DNA from: Rhizophagus sp. LPA8_4_AMF
Taxonomy: Eukaryota > Glomeromycota > Glomeromycetes > Glomerales > Glomeraceae
NCBI GenBank assembly: GCA_021464525.1
Contig: JADRCO010001055.1
Location: forward strand, 1 to 23,072
DNA length: 23,072 nucleotides
Direction of reading: 5' to 3'
Part shown: positions 1-9,179 of the stretch, piece by piece
Position numbering within the stretch: the first letter of the stretch is position 1
How the letters are laid out: every line of letters starts with the position of its first letter
The notes under the pieces: generated by a model
The model's input: the letters and a program-made list of their open reading frames with translations, nothing else
Databases searched by the model: none
Told to the model about the DNA's origin: nothing
Position numbers and translations under genes: made by a program

Positions 1-358
1 CTTGATTTTTCACCCGCCCAATGCCTGATAGTTTAGTCCAACTCGGCTTGCCATAAACTAATGATTGAAATTTGATGATCAATAGCTTGTTGGAATCCTC
101 TTATTAAGACGAATTTTTAATATTAATTTTGTGATAAGTGGAATCATATTGGCCTAGATATTATGTCTGGAATAACATATTTTGATTTAACATAATTCAT
201 CATATTTTAATAACTAAAGATTGTAATTTTATAAAAAATAGTTGTTAGATTGATCTTATTGGAACAAACATTTATTTAAAATTTCATGTAAAAGGACCAA
301 TATTGACCAAAATATTCCATTTTAAAGTTGAGTCCAACTTTTTTTGACACACACTGTA
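1..358 (-). mobile_element. Probable Tc1/mariner-type terminus, truncated by window edge
   Basis: Read on the minus strand, the sequence from 356 leftward begins CAGTGTGTGTCAAAAAAAG and is flanked by a TA dinucleotide at 357-358. A CAGTG... terminus next to TA is the usual end structure of Tc1/mariner elements. The other end would lie left of the window, so neither the paired terminal repeat nor the target duplication can be checked. No convincing transposase reading frame is visible in bases 1-300; the frames there are short and interrupted. Confidence 0.4.
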
Positions 359-359
359 A

Positions 360-720
360 GGTCTATTTATTTTAAGATGGCGGCGATTCACATTCTATAA
401 GAATTATATATGGGCTAAATTAGGATATTTTGGCGGCACCTTTTGGATTGAGTCAAATCCCAATCCGGTTTTATTTAATCTATTGATATGATCGTTTTTT
501 TATTATACTTCATTTCTTCTTTTAGAAAGACTTCGGTGGGCTGCTTCGGGCAAGTTCTATTGGCTTAGATTTAAATGAATTATTTTATATTATTTATATG
601 ATTTAATTTAGTCTAGTTTTATTAACTTACTTTTTTTTCTTCTAGACTATGGCTTTGCAGATTGTTTCCGGAGTGACAAGTTCAGCAGCTTTAGAAATAT
701 AGAAAGTTAGTTTTTTTAAA
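360..720. other. Spacer without recognisable gene
   Basis: AT-rich sequence with T runs and a few GC-richer islands (about 375-385 and 530-560). No open frame of useful length is visible on either strand. Confidence 0.5.
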
Positions 721-1025
721 AGCTCCGCATGCCGGATTGAGCCGAGCCAGAGTCTGGCAAATAGGTGTAGAAGAGAATAAGAGACGTAATATTGAGAATA
801 CCAAACTCAAGACCAAAATCGAGAAGCTAGAGAAAAATAAGACATTTTTAATATCACTAAATTTTGAGCTCGGCTCGGAAAATTATACTGAGCCGAGCTA
901 AGCCAAGCCACAAATCTTTATGACTCGGTTCGATACAAACCGAGCTATGATAATTTTTAGCTCGAATCAAATGTGCCGAGCCAAATCAAAAAAATTTCGC
1001 TCACGCCAAGCCAGGCTCGAGCCAA
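720..1025. repeat. Cluster of GAGCCGAGC / GCTCGGCTC motifs
   Basis: The motif GAGCCGAGC and close variants occur many times in both orientations in about 300 bases, including near 734, 867-876, 890-899, 924-945, 974 and 1003-1018. AGCTCGGCTC (867-876) and GAGCCGAGCT (890-899) form a perfect 10-bp inverted repeat around a 13-base loop. A lone GAGCCGAGC recurs near 8767. This looks like the body of a palindromic, non-coding repeat element; no coding frame fits it. Confidence 0.6.
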
Positions 1026-1225
1026 TACATTTAAATTGTTTAAATTGATCATTTCAAAAAAAAAGTCATTTACCAAAAAACAATATCAAGTTTATTAATG
1101 TCATAAAAGAAGTATCAATGTACTTTATTTCAAAAAAAAAAAAACAATATAATATGTTATTTTAAGGCTGCTAGGCTAAATTTATTTGGCCTTTTTATTC
1201 TAGAATTCAGATCCAAAGCCCAAGT

Positions 1226-1540
1226 CCCCCTCTTCTCAACTTACATTTCCGTATTCCAGTTCGAAGTTCAACTCCAGGAGCCGTACTTAAAGAAATAAAC
1301 AAAAAGGAACGTTAGTAACGTTCCCAAATAAAAAAAGAAATTAAGTTTCCCCAACTTACCATTCCAAGTCTGAAGCCCAAGTTCAGAAGCCGTCCCTAAG
1401 AAAATAAACAAAAAGGAACGTTAGTAACGTTCCAAAATCAAAGAAACCAATTTCTTCCCCTCAACTTACATTTCCAGTCCTATTCCAGTCCGAAATCCAA
1501 GTCCAAGAGCTCGTCCCTAAAGAAAATAAATAAATACTTC
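1226..1540 (+). repeat. Imperfect tandem array with conserved palindrome
   Basis: About three units of roughly 100-110 bp repeat in tandem. Each carries CAACTTAC, then ATTCCAGT/ATTCCAAGT, then GAAG or GAAATCC with CCAAGT or TTCA, then AGCCGT.C.TAA and AGAAATAAACAAA. Units 1 and 2 both end in the perfect palindrome GGAACGTTAGTAACGTTCC (1306-1324 and 1415-1433, 109 bp apart). Unit 3 keeps the left part but lacks the palindrome. A partial extra unit may precede the array at about 1205-1225. No coding frame is conserved. Confidence 0.75.
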
Positions 1541-1609
1541 ATTTGGTCTAATAACAAACAAAATTAAAATAAATTATTCTGGGTAAGAACTCCAAGAAAA
1601 TAGATTATA

Positions 1610-1710
1610 TTTTTTTCAGTTTAAAAAAAAACAAAAAAAAACGAAAAAAAAAAATAATTTAAAAAAAGGAAGTAATTTAAAAAACGAAAAAAAAAAATAA
1701 TTGAAAAGAT
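1610..1710 (+). repeat. A-rich low-complexity tract with a short direct repeat
   Basis: A run of poly-A blocks in which AACGAAAAAAAAAAATAATT occurs twice, about 50 bases apart. The strand is strongly purine-biased. It is probably simple-sequence expansion or the poly-A tail of an old element. Confidence 0.5.
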
Positions 1711-2985
1711 ATGGTAAGAAATAACTATTTTACGTTTTAAAACTTGAAATAATATATCGCTGACTCTGAATTTCTTATGACGAACTTAAAATGGTAAAAA
1801 CAAAAGGTCAATCAGGAAAAAGAAAGAAATATAAAATATTACAACTGATTTTCTATTTAGGAGTCCTTCAGATACATAATGTCTGATATATATGCAGAAA
1901 CAATGAAGTATCACTTCTTTACTATTTAATTTGTTTATTTAATTTTATATTTAATGCCTATAGTTTTCGCAATTATTATGACTATCGACGCGTCAAAAAT
2001 TCCTTTTAATCACCATTTATTAGTATAAGTTTGAAAAAGATAATAAAATTATAACTTAACTTTATAATAAAATAAGCATATCAAGGATATACTATTGTTA
2101 TGTAAAATTTTTAAATTAGTGAAAAATTAGAATAATTTTAACATTAAATATTGCTTATTAATTTTGTTTACTTAACGTACTTAAAATTTCAATTTTAAAC
2201 ATAAGTTTCAAAATAAAATCAAATCTCCGTATGAAAAAATTGGAATATTACATTTTTTATTATCTAAAATTTGATATTTTGTTTTGTGCCTCATTTCGTT
2301 TCATAGAAAGAATTTAATTTAAATTTCGATGTTTGTATAAAATTTGTTGGGAATATGAGCATTAAGAGACATATTATAAAGCAAAGAAATAAAGAAATTT
2401 TATGTATGATATTACTAAAAATCTACTATTTCTAACTTGCTGGGATCAATCGCGGACGAAATAAATCAAGAAACCTACTATATTACTTATTCTATTCTTA
2501 ACTGATTTTTAAACAATTTAATGATATTACTCAATTTACTAAATTTGAAAAGAATTAGTATTATATTGATAATTGTTTGAAAGAGAGTAAAAATGGTAGG
2601 CCTAATATTTACTTAATGTATTAATAATATATAAATTTCTTGCTATCATCTTAATAAAACATTATCAAACTTATATTTACAGTAAATGAATCATATAAAT
2701 TGTACTAAAGCAACAATTTTAAAAATTAATGATTTCTCAGAATTATTGAGATTGGAATCGATTCTCATAATCCGCAATTAATTGTTTCAAATTTCGATCC
2801 GCGCCATATAATGAAATACTGTAAATAAATATTCTTTATTGTCGTCAACAATATATTTCCAAATTTTCTACTCTTTTAACATTTTCATCTCGTCTATGAT
2901 CATTATCAAGTTTATAATTTGAATGAAATCAATTTATATACAAAATTTTCAAGTTATCAACGAAATTTTTTGATTATATACGTTA
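1710..2985. other. Long AT-rich spacer
   Basis: About 1.3 kb with stops in all six frames and no ORF above about 50 codons. No tRNA-like cloverleaf, tandem array or terminal inverted repeat was seen. Confidence 0.5.
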
Positions 2986-3540
2986 ATTTCATAATACCTA
3001 AACTATTATAGTAAATAATATAAATAAACGAACGTTTAATTAACAAATCCAATACCTGTAGTATCAAGTTCTAATATTCTTTTTTGAATTGTGCAACTTT
3101 GATCAGGATGAAGCGTCCGTTTATTATTAAAATCATTCTGAATCTACTATCATAAATGAGAGAACTCGAAAGATTGATCAATAAGTTAAACATCATTATC
3201 ATAATCTTAGTTAAGTGTTCTTATAAACGTTGATGTAAATTTTAAATTTTTGATAGGCAATTGGTATTTGGTAATACTTCATCATCAAAACAGTGTAAAC
3301 CCTAGAAGGTTCAAAAATTTTAGTACTTTAACATGAATTTATAAGTAAAAAATTTCCTTCAACTTATATAAGCTCTCCTACAAATTGCGACGTTTGAACC
3401 ATTGCCAGATGAAGTTGTATTAAGGGGAGTGATACATTGAAATAGGATTTTATGCATATGACGTTTTACAAATAAAAATTGCGGTAAAGTTTCTTGGTTA
3501 ACATTTATCTGCATCCGTAAAATAAAGCTATTGAAATAAA
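2985..3540 (+). repeat. Dispersed repeat R1, copy A
   Basis: This copy aligns in the same orientation with segments at 3660-4650 and 9180-10100. Shared landmarks, in order, are AATACCTGTAGTATCAAG, a GGATGAAGCGTCCGTTT block, TTAAGTGTTCTTATAAACG, ACCCTAGAAGGTTCAAA, GACGTTTGAACCATTGCC, GTGATACATTGAAATA and ACAAATAAAAATTGCGG. Stops interrupt all frames, so it is either non-coding or too decayed to read. Confidence 0.7.
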
Positions 3541-3659
3541 ATAGTTGTAGAAAATTATTCGAACTTAAAATGCTGTAACCATTAAATTGTAGTTTGAGTA
3601 ATGCCCTAGTTAGATAATTATTACATTACTGCTCAACACCTAATGCTGCAGATTCTCAT

Positions 3660-4650
3660 TTAATGGAAGTGGTTACGTTGAACATAGAATCATTAAAATG
3701 ATGGCAGTTGTAGCAACTAATCCTTCTCTTCCTTTTCACCTTCATCATCATTATAAAACAATGAAAAGATTTTAGAAAATATCAAACATAACTAAACGTT
3801 TGATTAATTAAATCAATATCTGCAGTATCATGTCCTTTAGTATAAAAATCTATTTGAATTATGCATGATCAGGATGGAACGTCCGTTTTATTAGTAGAAT
3901 AATTCATAAATTAAATTCTTCAAGATCTGATCCAATTGTATATCAACATAACCTTAAGTGTTCCTATAGATGTTGAAAATAAATAAGTTTTTGATAAATC
4001 TCCGGGATGGTTGGTAATATTCACCATCAAATCAATATAAGTCCTATAGGATTCAAAATTTATTAATACCTTTGAATGTGAGTTCTAAAGCAAAAATTTC
4101 TTTTTCCTTACGTAGTCCATAATGAAGTACAATTGCATTCTCTACATTATTTTATACCATATAGTCACTCACTATATAGTCACAACTCTTTATAAGCACT
4201 AATTTTTTCAAAGCAGATTTTTATTATGCTCCTCACAATCACAAATAAATTATCTCCGTCATTAACGTACATACTATTTAAAACCTCTCTCAATCACCTA
4301 TAAATCATAATTCTGACTGTATATCTTAATTTTTGGCTAAAATTACAAAATCATATGATTTCGGATAATTATTTCGTAAACCGTAATTTCCTTATTAGGA
4401 AAGTTTTATAATTCCGACCAGCACTATATTCGGTCAGAATTTAATACGGTATGTCTATAATTCCGGCCAGTATTTAATTTCAGATAAATTTAGAAATTTC
4501 TATACAATCACTCCTCTGTACAATTCTGGTGGACCCGATTAGATGATTATATGGAGGTCTGGTCGTACTAAAATTGTAAATGATCAAAGTTATGGTATAA
4601 ATGCCATCCGGACGTTCGTTCAAATTGAAGTTTGAACCATTACCCATCAA
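3660..4650 (+). repeat. Dispersed repeat R1, copy B (split by an insertion)
   Basis: Shared landmarks with copy C, in order, are TGAACATAGAATCA, GCAACTAATCC, GGAACGTCCGTTTTAT, AACATAACCTTAAGTGTTC, GTTGAAAATAAAT, ATATTCACCATCAAATC, TTGCATT..ATTATTTTATA and, after an insertion at about 4157-4566, AAAATTGTAAATGATC, ATAAATGCCATCC and TTTGAACCATTACCCA. At about 4650 the R1 homology stops and a fossil gene fragment begins. Confidence 0.75.
4157..4566. mobile_element. About 410 bp insertion inside R1 copy B
   Basis: Copy C at 9880-9910 is continuous from ATTATTTTATAA into AAAATTGTAAATGATCG. In copy B the same two blocks are separated by about 410 bases. The inserted piece starts CCATATAGTCACTC and, read from the other end, contains CCATATAATCATC, a weak inverted repeat near the termini. 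Inside is a direct repeat of TATAATTCCG(A/G)CCAG at 4407 and 4456, 49 bp apart. No ORF is present, so it would be a non-autonomous element. The exact borders and target duplication are uncertain. Confidence 0.5.
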
Positions 4651-4998
4651 AGGGTCCATATTTTAACGCTAATTTAATCTTTGAAAAATCTCCAATCAGG
4701 TCCCAACTTAATATAAAGTATTATTTTTTTTCATAGAATTTTAATTTCTTCATCTTTTCAATATTATTGGTTTGAATAATTTTATGTGCAAATGTTAATG
4801 CATTGTTCATTTTAACTTTGCTATTTTGTCAAGTCTTTCACGAGTCTTTGATAACTTGTCTTTGAGATTTAAATTGACTAATATAAGTTTAATGGTGGAT
4901 CATCTATTTGAACTGTTACGTTAATATTATCTTGTACATTAATGGAATTTACATTAATGATTTCATTTTGGAATCCTTAGAGTCACTATTATCCATGA
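4650..4998 (-). pseudogene. Fossil 5' fragment of the beta-grasp / perforin-like gene family
   Basis: This stretch aligns collinearly, on the same strand, with the 5' end of the large gene at 16014-18022. Matching blocks are CTCCAATCAGG (encoding the D-W-[RK]-F-F region), TGCAAATG..AATG.A..GTTCAT, GAGATTTAAATTGACTAATA, TTTGAACTGTT.CGTTAA, ATCTTGTACATTA.TGGAATTTACATTA and CATGATCAAGA around the start. The relic ATG (4996-4994) aligns with the second of two adjacent ATGs in the gene at 18022. Its frame closes after 15 codons and there are several indels, including loss of part of the segment matching about 17720-17810. Only about the first 130 codons of the family are represented. The left break at about 4650 abuts R1 copy B. 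Confidence 0.8.
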
Positions 4999-5009
4999 TC
5001 AAGATTGAT

Positions 5010-5410
5010 TCTTTATTGTTACATACGTGATAATATGTTTTGATAATAAAAATTTGATCTATAGAAGAAAAATTTTTGTATCAAGAAGCTTTTTTTTTTA
5101 AAAGAAAGGTAAGCTTGGCCTTTGCTTGTCTTTTGTTGTAAGATTTATTAGTACTGTAATTATTAATTAACGTATTTTTTTCTGGTTCTTAAAAGATAAG
5201 CACTATGGGGTCCTTTATATATAGATTTTTTTTAGTTGTCGTAGTGTGGAACACAATTGACATCTGACGCGCGTAATCACAAGGACTAACTCAATCAATT
5301 TTGATTCATTGTTACACTGTCTCGTATGTCTTGTGTCTATCGATTCATTGCTTAAAAGGTTACACAGTCATGCGCTTCGTTATGCGAAAAAATTACAGTC
5401 AAACTGATAT
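5010..5410. other. Spacer without recognisable gene
   Basis: AT-rich with T runs (5090, 5227). A slightly GC-richer stretch at 5245-5400 contains no open frame of useful length. Confidence 0.45.
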
Positions 5411-5414
5411 CCTA

Positions 5415-5620
5415 TGTACCGATAATTGCCTGTACCGATAAATTTTCCATGTCCCATTCACAATTAATAAAAAAAGCTCGTTGTACCGATATAATATATA
5501 GTTTCACAATGTAACATGTATTGATACTTTCTTTGCCCCTTCATAATTAATGCATAGTAAGATGTACCGATATTTTAGGTTACACTGATATTAATTTGGG
5601 CCAACACTACCAAATTTGGC
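5415..5620 (+). repeat. TGTACCGATA repeat cluster
   Basis: Exact TGTACCGATA occurs four times: 5415-5424, 5431-5440, 5482-5491 and 5563-5572. Degenerate relatives (TGTATTGATA, TACACTGATA) lie between and after them. The blocks following copies 2 and 3 also align (CC.TTCA.AATTAAT then AAG/AAGAT before the next motif), so the region is a diverged tandem repeat of about 80 bp with an extra motif at the left. No ORF follows the pattern. Confidence 0.65.
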
Positions 5621-6032
5621 CTGAGTTAAGGTTCCATCAAAATCACATGACATTTAATTTATTAGCTATTGGAGTTTGCATAATGCTGGCAAGGATTTTG
5701 GACCGCATTATGATTTCACTGATGATATGTAACGATAATTTGATATATTGATATATTTTTTTCCAAAACAACAGTATTGGTACATAGAGGTGTAAAAAAT
5801 AGTTTTTAATAATTTTTTTTAGGAACAAAAAATAAATTTTTTGTGTCTAAGTAAAAAAGTTAATATTTTAGAATTGAAATCTACCTGATACTTGAATATC
5901 ATAATCCTGCGATTAATGAGTTTAAAGAAATACTCTTGATAAATATGACTCTGAAACTTTATCTAAAGGAAGCAACATTACAATGATATCGTCAATTTGA
6001 AACAATTTGAAAGAAACATGCTATTTTTAAAG

Positions 6033-6146
6033 TTCATCATAATATTATACTATTCCTTGAATATTGACAGAATATTTATGTAACGCAATGAACTTCATAA
6101 TCAAATTATTACACTATTCCTTTGGCGGATTATTTATGTAACGCAA
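6033..6146 (+). repeat. Diverged tandem duplication of 53-56 bp
   Basis: 6033-6088 and 6094-6146 share TTCAT.AT, ATTATACTATTCCTT or ATTACACTATTCCTTT, and end identically in ATTTATGTAACGCAA. The copies differ mainly by small indels in the middle. It lies about 450 bp upstream of the small gene starting at 6586, in sequence that could hold its promoter. Confidence 0.65.
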
Positions 6147-6585
6147 CCTTTTTAATAACCGTAAACAATAGATACAGTAAACAGATTTATAATATTACTT
6201 TATTAGATTACTTCATCTGTAGCAAATTATGAAGATTTCCAATAAAAATTCTAAAATTAAAAGAACATTAGACCTTAACCAAGGGATATCTTTCTGTGAT
6301 TTTTTTAATCTATGAACGGAATTTTTTTCTATGTATTTTGCAGTTAATCCAATCCTACTTTGAATGAATCCCTATTTTGGAAATTTTTACAAGGTGACAG
6401 TCTTAGCTTTGTTTTATTTTCCAAACGCGGATTAAAATTTGTTACACAACTTTTATTGCATAATGTTACATAGATATAATTAACCTCATATGGTAATGTT
6501 GCGGGAAACGATGGAAACAGTGAATAAACATAAATACCTGGTAATTCTTTTAGAGAAAAAAATTTTAATTTTCATCAATAACAAC

Positions 6586-7128
6586 ATGAATTCAGATAGC
6601 CGTACTATACAAGATTATTCTAATTTACCCTTCATCAATAATACCAATACGACTGCTTCTGCACCTCAAAACATTACATTTGAATTTTATCTTCCTTTAC
6701 CAAATGATACGCGTATTTATCATGTTACTTATACCGAATTAAATTCAATGGAAATCGCGCGACTCTTGAATAATAGGATTGATTTATCTTACATTCCTGA
6801 TCATCGGCTTCCATTTCATCATAATGTACATCATTTAATTCGGCAACAAATTGGTCAACAATTCGTTAGTTATCAACAAAACACCAACCCACAACAATCT
6901 TTCGATAATATAGATATTCAACCAATTTTCCAAGAATATTCAGGCGACAACGCTTATGATGTTCCTCCTATTCAGCACCCTCTTGATTATCAACAAGATA
7001 TCTTCCTACAACAATCTTTCGAATATTCAGATGGAAATGCTTACGATGTATCTTCGATTTCTCCAAACAGCCCTGAGGTTACCTCAATATATAGTGAAGT
7101 TCAATTGCAACGTGATAACCAAGGCTAA
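6586..7128 (+). CDS. Hypothetical Q/N-rich protein, about 180 aa
   Basis: I do not recognise the family. An in-frame ATG at 6490 would give 212 residues, but the extra 32 are lysine/isoleucine-rich and look like translated spacer. The ATG at 6586 (ACAACATGA context, sequence M-N-S-D-S) starts where composition becomes protein-like, so I prefer it. The protein opens with a Ser/Thr/Asn-rich stretch, then a more ordered block (NITFEFYLPLPND, then RIYHVTYTELNSMEIARLL at about residues 42-61). A Gln/Asn/His-rich tail follows, containing an internal duplication: EYSGDNAYDV at about 117-126 and EYSDGNAYDV at about 146-155, each near a QQSF motif. There is no signal peptide or membrane segment. The acidic, low-complexity C-terminus resembles tails of fungal regulatory proteins, but no DNA-binding domain is present. 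It may be complete, or a terminal exon of a larger or broken gene. Confidence 0.55.
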   Translation: MNSDSRTIQDYSNLPFINNTNTTASAPQNITFEFYLPLPNDTRIYHVTYTELNSMEIARLLNNRIDLSYIPDHRLPFHHNVHHLIRQQIGQQFVSYQQNTNPQQSFDNIDIQPIFQEYSGDNAYDVPPIQHPLDYQQDIFLQQSFEYSDGNAYDVSSISPNSPEVTSIYSEVQLQRDNQG

Positions 7129-7129
7129 G

Positions 7130-8090
7130 CCCAAATCATAATTTAAGATAAAACCGTAATATTAATTAGGATAAATATGCTTTATTATTTGATATTAACT
7201 AATATCATTTCAATTTTTATATGTTTCGCTTAATAAGTTGTTATTTTTTAAAGAGTAAGCTTGATGGATATATCTTTTATGATTATGTATTGTATCAGTC
7301 CTTTTTTCAAACTCTATTTTTATCGCTATTTTCAAAATGGTGTATCTTATTTACCAATATTTGTCCGGTAAAATCTGGTATTCTTTTTTTTCATCCAAAT
7401 ATACCAGAGCTACACTATTTTGAAACAGCGATAATTTATTTTAAGAATAAAATTTTTTTTTTTTTAACGAGATTAAACAAGTATCTATTACCTTTAATTA
7501 TTAAGTTCAACTTCAAGCTGAGAGTATAGGGAATTGGGTAAAACATATTTTTTTTTACGCTGCCATGTGATGTGATCATGACAATTTATCATAATGTCAT
7601 GTTAAACTTACATTTCATATAATGTATACCGTGACGATTTGAATTTAACATTCAGCTTAAAATATTAATACATTTAACGGTGAAATCAATAAAATTAACT
7701 TTCTCTTTTTTTGTAGAAAACATAATGTTTAAGTATTCTTTTGGTGAAGTATTCATTAATCTCATGCTTGATTCGATAATATTTAACCGTCAGATCATTT
7801 TATTAATTTTAATATTCAAAGAATTTAAGGAAGTTAATGTTACAGCTTTTCGTTAGTACATATAATTTTCGTTTACCAAATTTATTTTTAAAACAAAATT
7901 AAATACAGAATTTAAAAAGGAAGAAAGAGAGAACAAACAGAAATATTTTTATAATAAATAATCCAGCAGCAGAGCTTCCGGAACTAAATTTAAGTGAAAT
8001 CAGAAATCACTTGATTCTTAAATGATATAAACAGAGTATGTGAGAAATTAGAATAAATTATTCAAGTGTACAATATTTAATTCAACAATG
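7130..8090. other. AT-rich spacer downstream of the small gene
   Basis: Contains an open frame at 7221-7529, judged to be chance. It is almost entirely Phe/Leu/Ile/Tyr/Lys from T-rich sequence and has no recognisable domain. No RNA gene or repeat array was seen. Confidence 0.5.
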
Positions 8091-8165
8091 GATGATGATT
8101 CAGCAAGTAATAATACTAATAATAATACTTTCAATGCAGTTCATTCCAACGAAGCTATAATATAA
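8088..8165 (+). pseudogene. Possible orphan N-terminal peptide or first exon, 25 aa
   Basis: An ATG opens a short frame beginning M-D-D-D-S-A-S and continuing through an Asn/Thr-rich stretch to TAA at 8163. The acidic then N/T-rich start is protein-like compared with the surrounding sequence. No downstream coding continuation was found, so it could be a leftover first exon or chance. Confidence 0.2.
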
Positions 8166-8242
8166 GACATAATATTCGACGAAATCTTATAAATTCCAAA
8201 TATAAACATTATCATTAATTCAATAATTCGGTTCACTTCCCT

Positions 8243-8270
8243 TTATTGTTATTATTATTATTATTATTTT
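8243..8270 (+). repeat. (TTA)n microsatellite
   Basis: About seven TTA units with one interruption (TTATTGTTATTATTATTA...). Ordinary simple-sequence repeat. Confidence 0.8.
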
Positions 8271-8703
8271 AGTAAAAATAATGTACTTTTCTCTCCTCTT
8301 AAATTCTATACTGTATATAATTCGTTTTTTATCTTCGAATATTAAAATTAATACACAATCCAGCAGCTAAAGGTGTTAATAATAATCTTCACTTAAAGAA
8401 AAAGATTTATCGTATTCAATAAAGTGATATTTTTAGTTTTAATCATAATATTTTTATTTTAATATAAATATTGATTTAGTTATATGTGAATATAATACGA
8501 AAAAAAAGAAAATTCTTATTTTGAGAATTTTCGCGTTACATTTTATTATCAGTTATATACAATAACGTAAAGGTAAAAGTCACGATTGATCAAAAAAATT
8601 AAAGATATTGTAATTTGCTAGACTTCGTTAAGCGAAGATTGATGTATAAATTCTTTTGAATCGCCTCATTTAAAATAAAATTCAATTTAATAACACATAA
8701 ATC

Positions 8704-8727
8704 AAAATTTCCAATATTGGAAATTTT
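8704..8727. repeat. Perfect 24-bp palindrome
   Basis: AAAATTTCCAAT is followed directly by its exact reverse complement ATTGGAAATTTT. A smaller hairpin, CTTCG-TTAAG-CGAAG, lies about 80 bp upstream near 8623. They may be parts of one decayed palindromic element. No gene end nearby would make it a terminator. Confidence 0.7.
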
Positions 8728-8856
8728 GGTCTTTACGTTTATTCTGTAAATACCTATGTTTCTTTGAGCCGAGCAACATTTTTGGCACAGATCGAAGTAT
8801 TAATCAAGTCTTTGTTATTCTCAGTTGTATTATTAACAGTTAAATAGAAGAAACGT

Positions 8857-9042
8857 TTATATCAATTTATATATAAGGTCTGAACAGCTAGCGCCATTCC
8901 TCATATTAAACTCTATTGAATCAATGTTCATAAAACAATGTGATTCAATTTCACCAAGTTCTATCTGTAATTTTCTAAAATAGAGTTGGCTTCCGATTTG
9001 ATTGGATACCTTAAAATAAATATAATCCAAAAACAGTATCAC
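8857..9042 (-). pseudogene. Fossil peptide with an adenylation-enzyme-like motif
   Basis: The frame reads QIELGEIES at residues 26-34 (I-E-L-G-E-I-E is encoded by 8944-8964), preceded by an I-G-S-Q-L-Y-F-R-K stretch. Acyl/aminoacyl adenylating enzymes of the NRPS / alpha-aminoadipate-reductase type carry a similar hinge-region signature (G-R-x-D-x-Q-V-K-[IL]-R-G-x-R-I-E-L-G-E-I-E). The residues after it (NIDSIEF) also fit the next helix and strand. Nothing else of the enzyme is visible, and the upstream in-frame sequence is not recognisable. If real, this is an isolated relic of about 40 codons. A chance match to a seven-residue motif cannot be excluded from sequence alone. Confidence 0.35.
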
Positions 9043-9179
9043 TACAACGTGAATTATATATAGAAAAGCGAAAATAACGTGCTTAATATTTACTTGATGA
9101 ATATATTTTAATAGCCATACAAATTATTACATCACGACTCACCATCTTTAAAAGCGATAATTCTACAGATTTCCCTTTA

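Noticed and set aside
1226-1540. Possible CRISPR-like array
   Set aside because: Unit lengths and divergence, the eukaryotic context and the absence of unique spacers between identical repeats rule this out; it is a minisatellite-like array.
5643-5828. 61-codon minus-strand frame
   Set aside because: Lys/Ile/Tyr/Phe-rich with a T-run-derived start; looks like spacer.
7221-7529. 102-codon plus-strand frame
   Set aside because: Phe/Leu/Tyr/Ile/Lys only, arising from T-rich DNA. It could be imagined as a membrane protein, but has no regular helix spacing and no recognisable motif.
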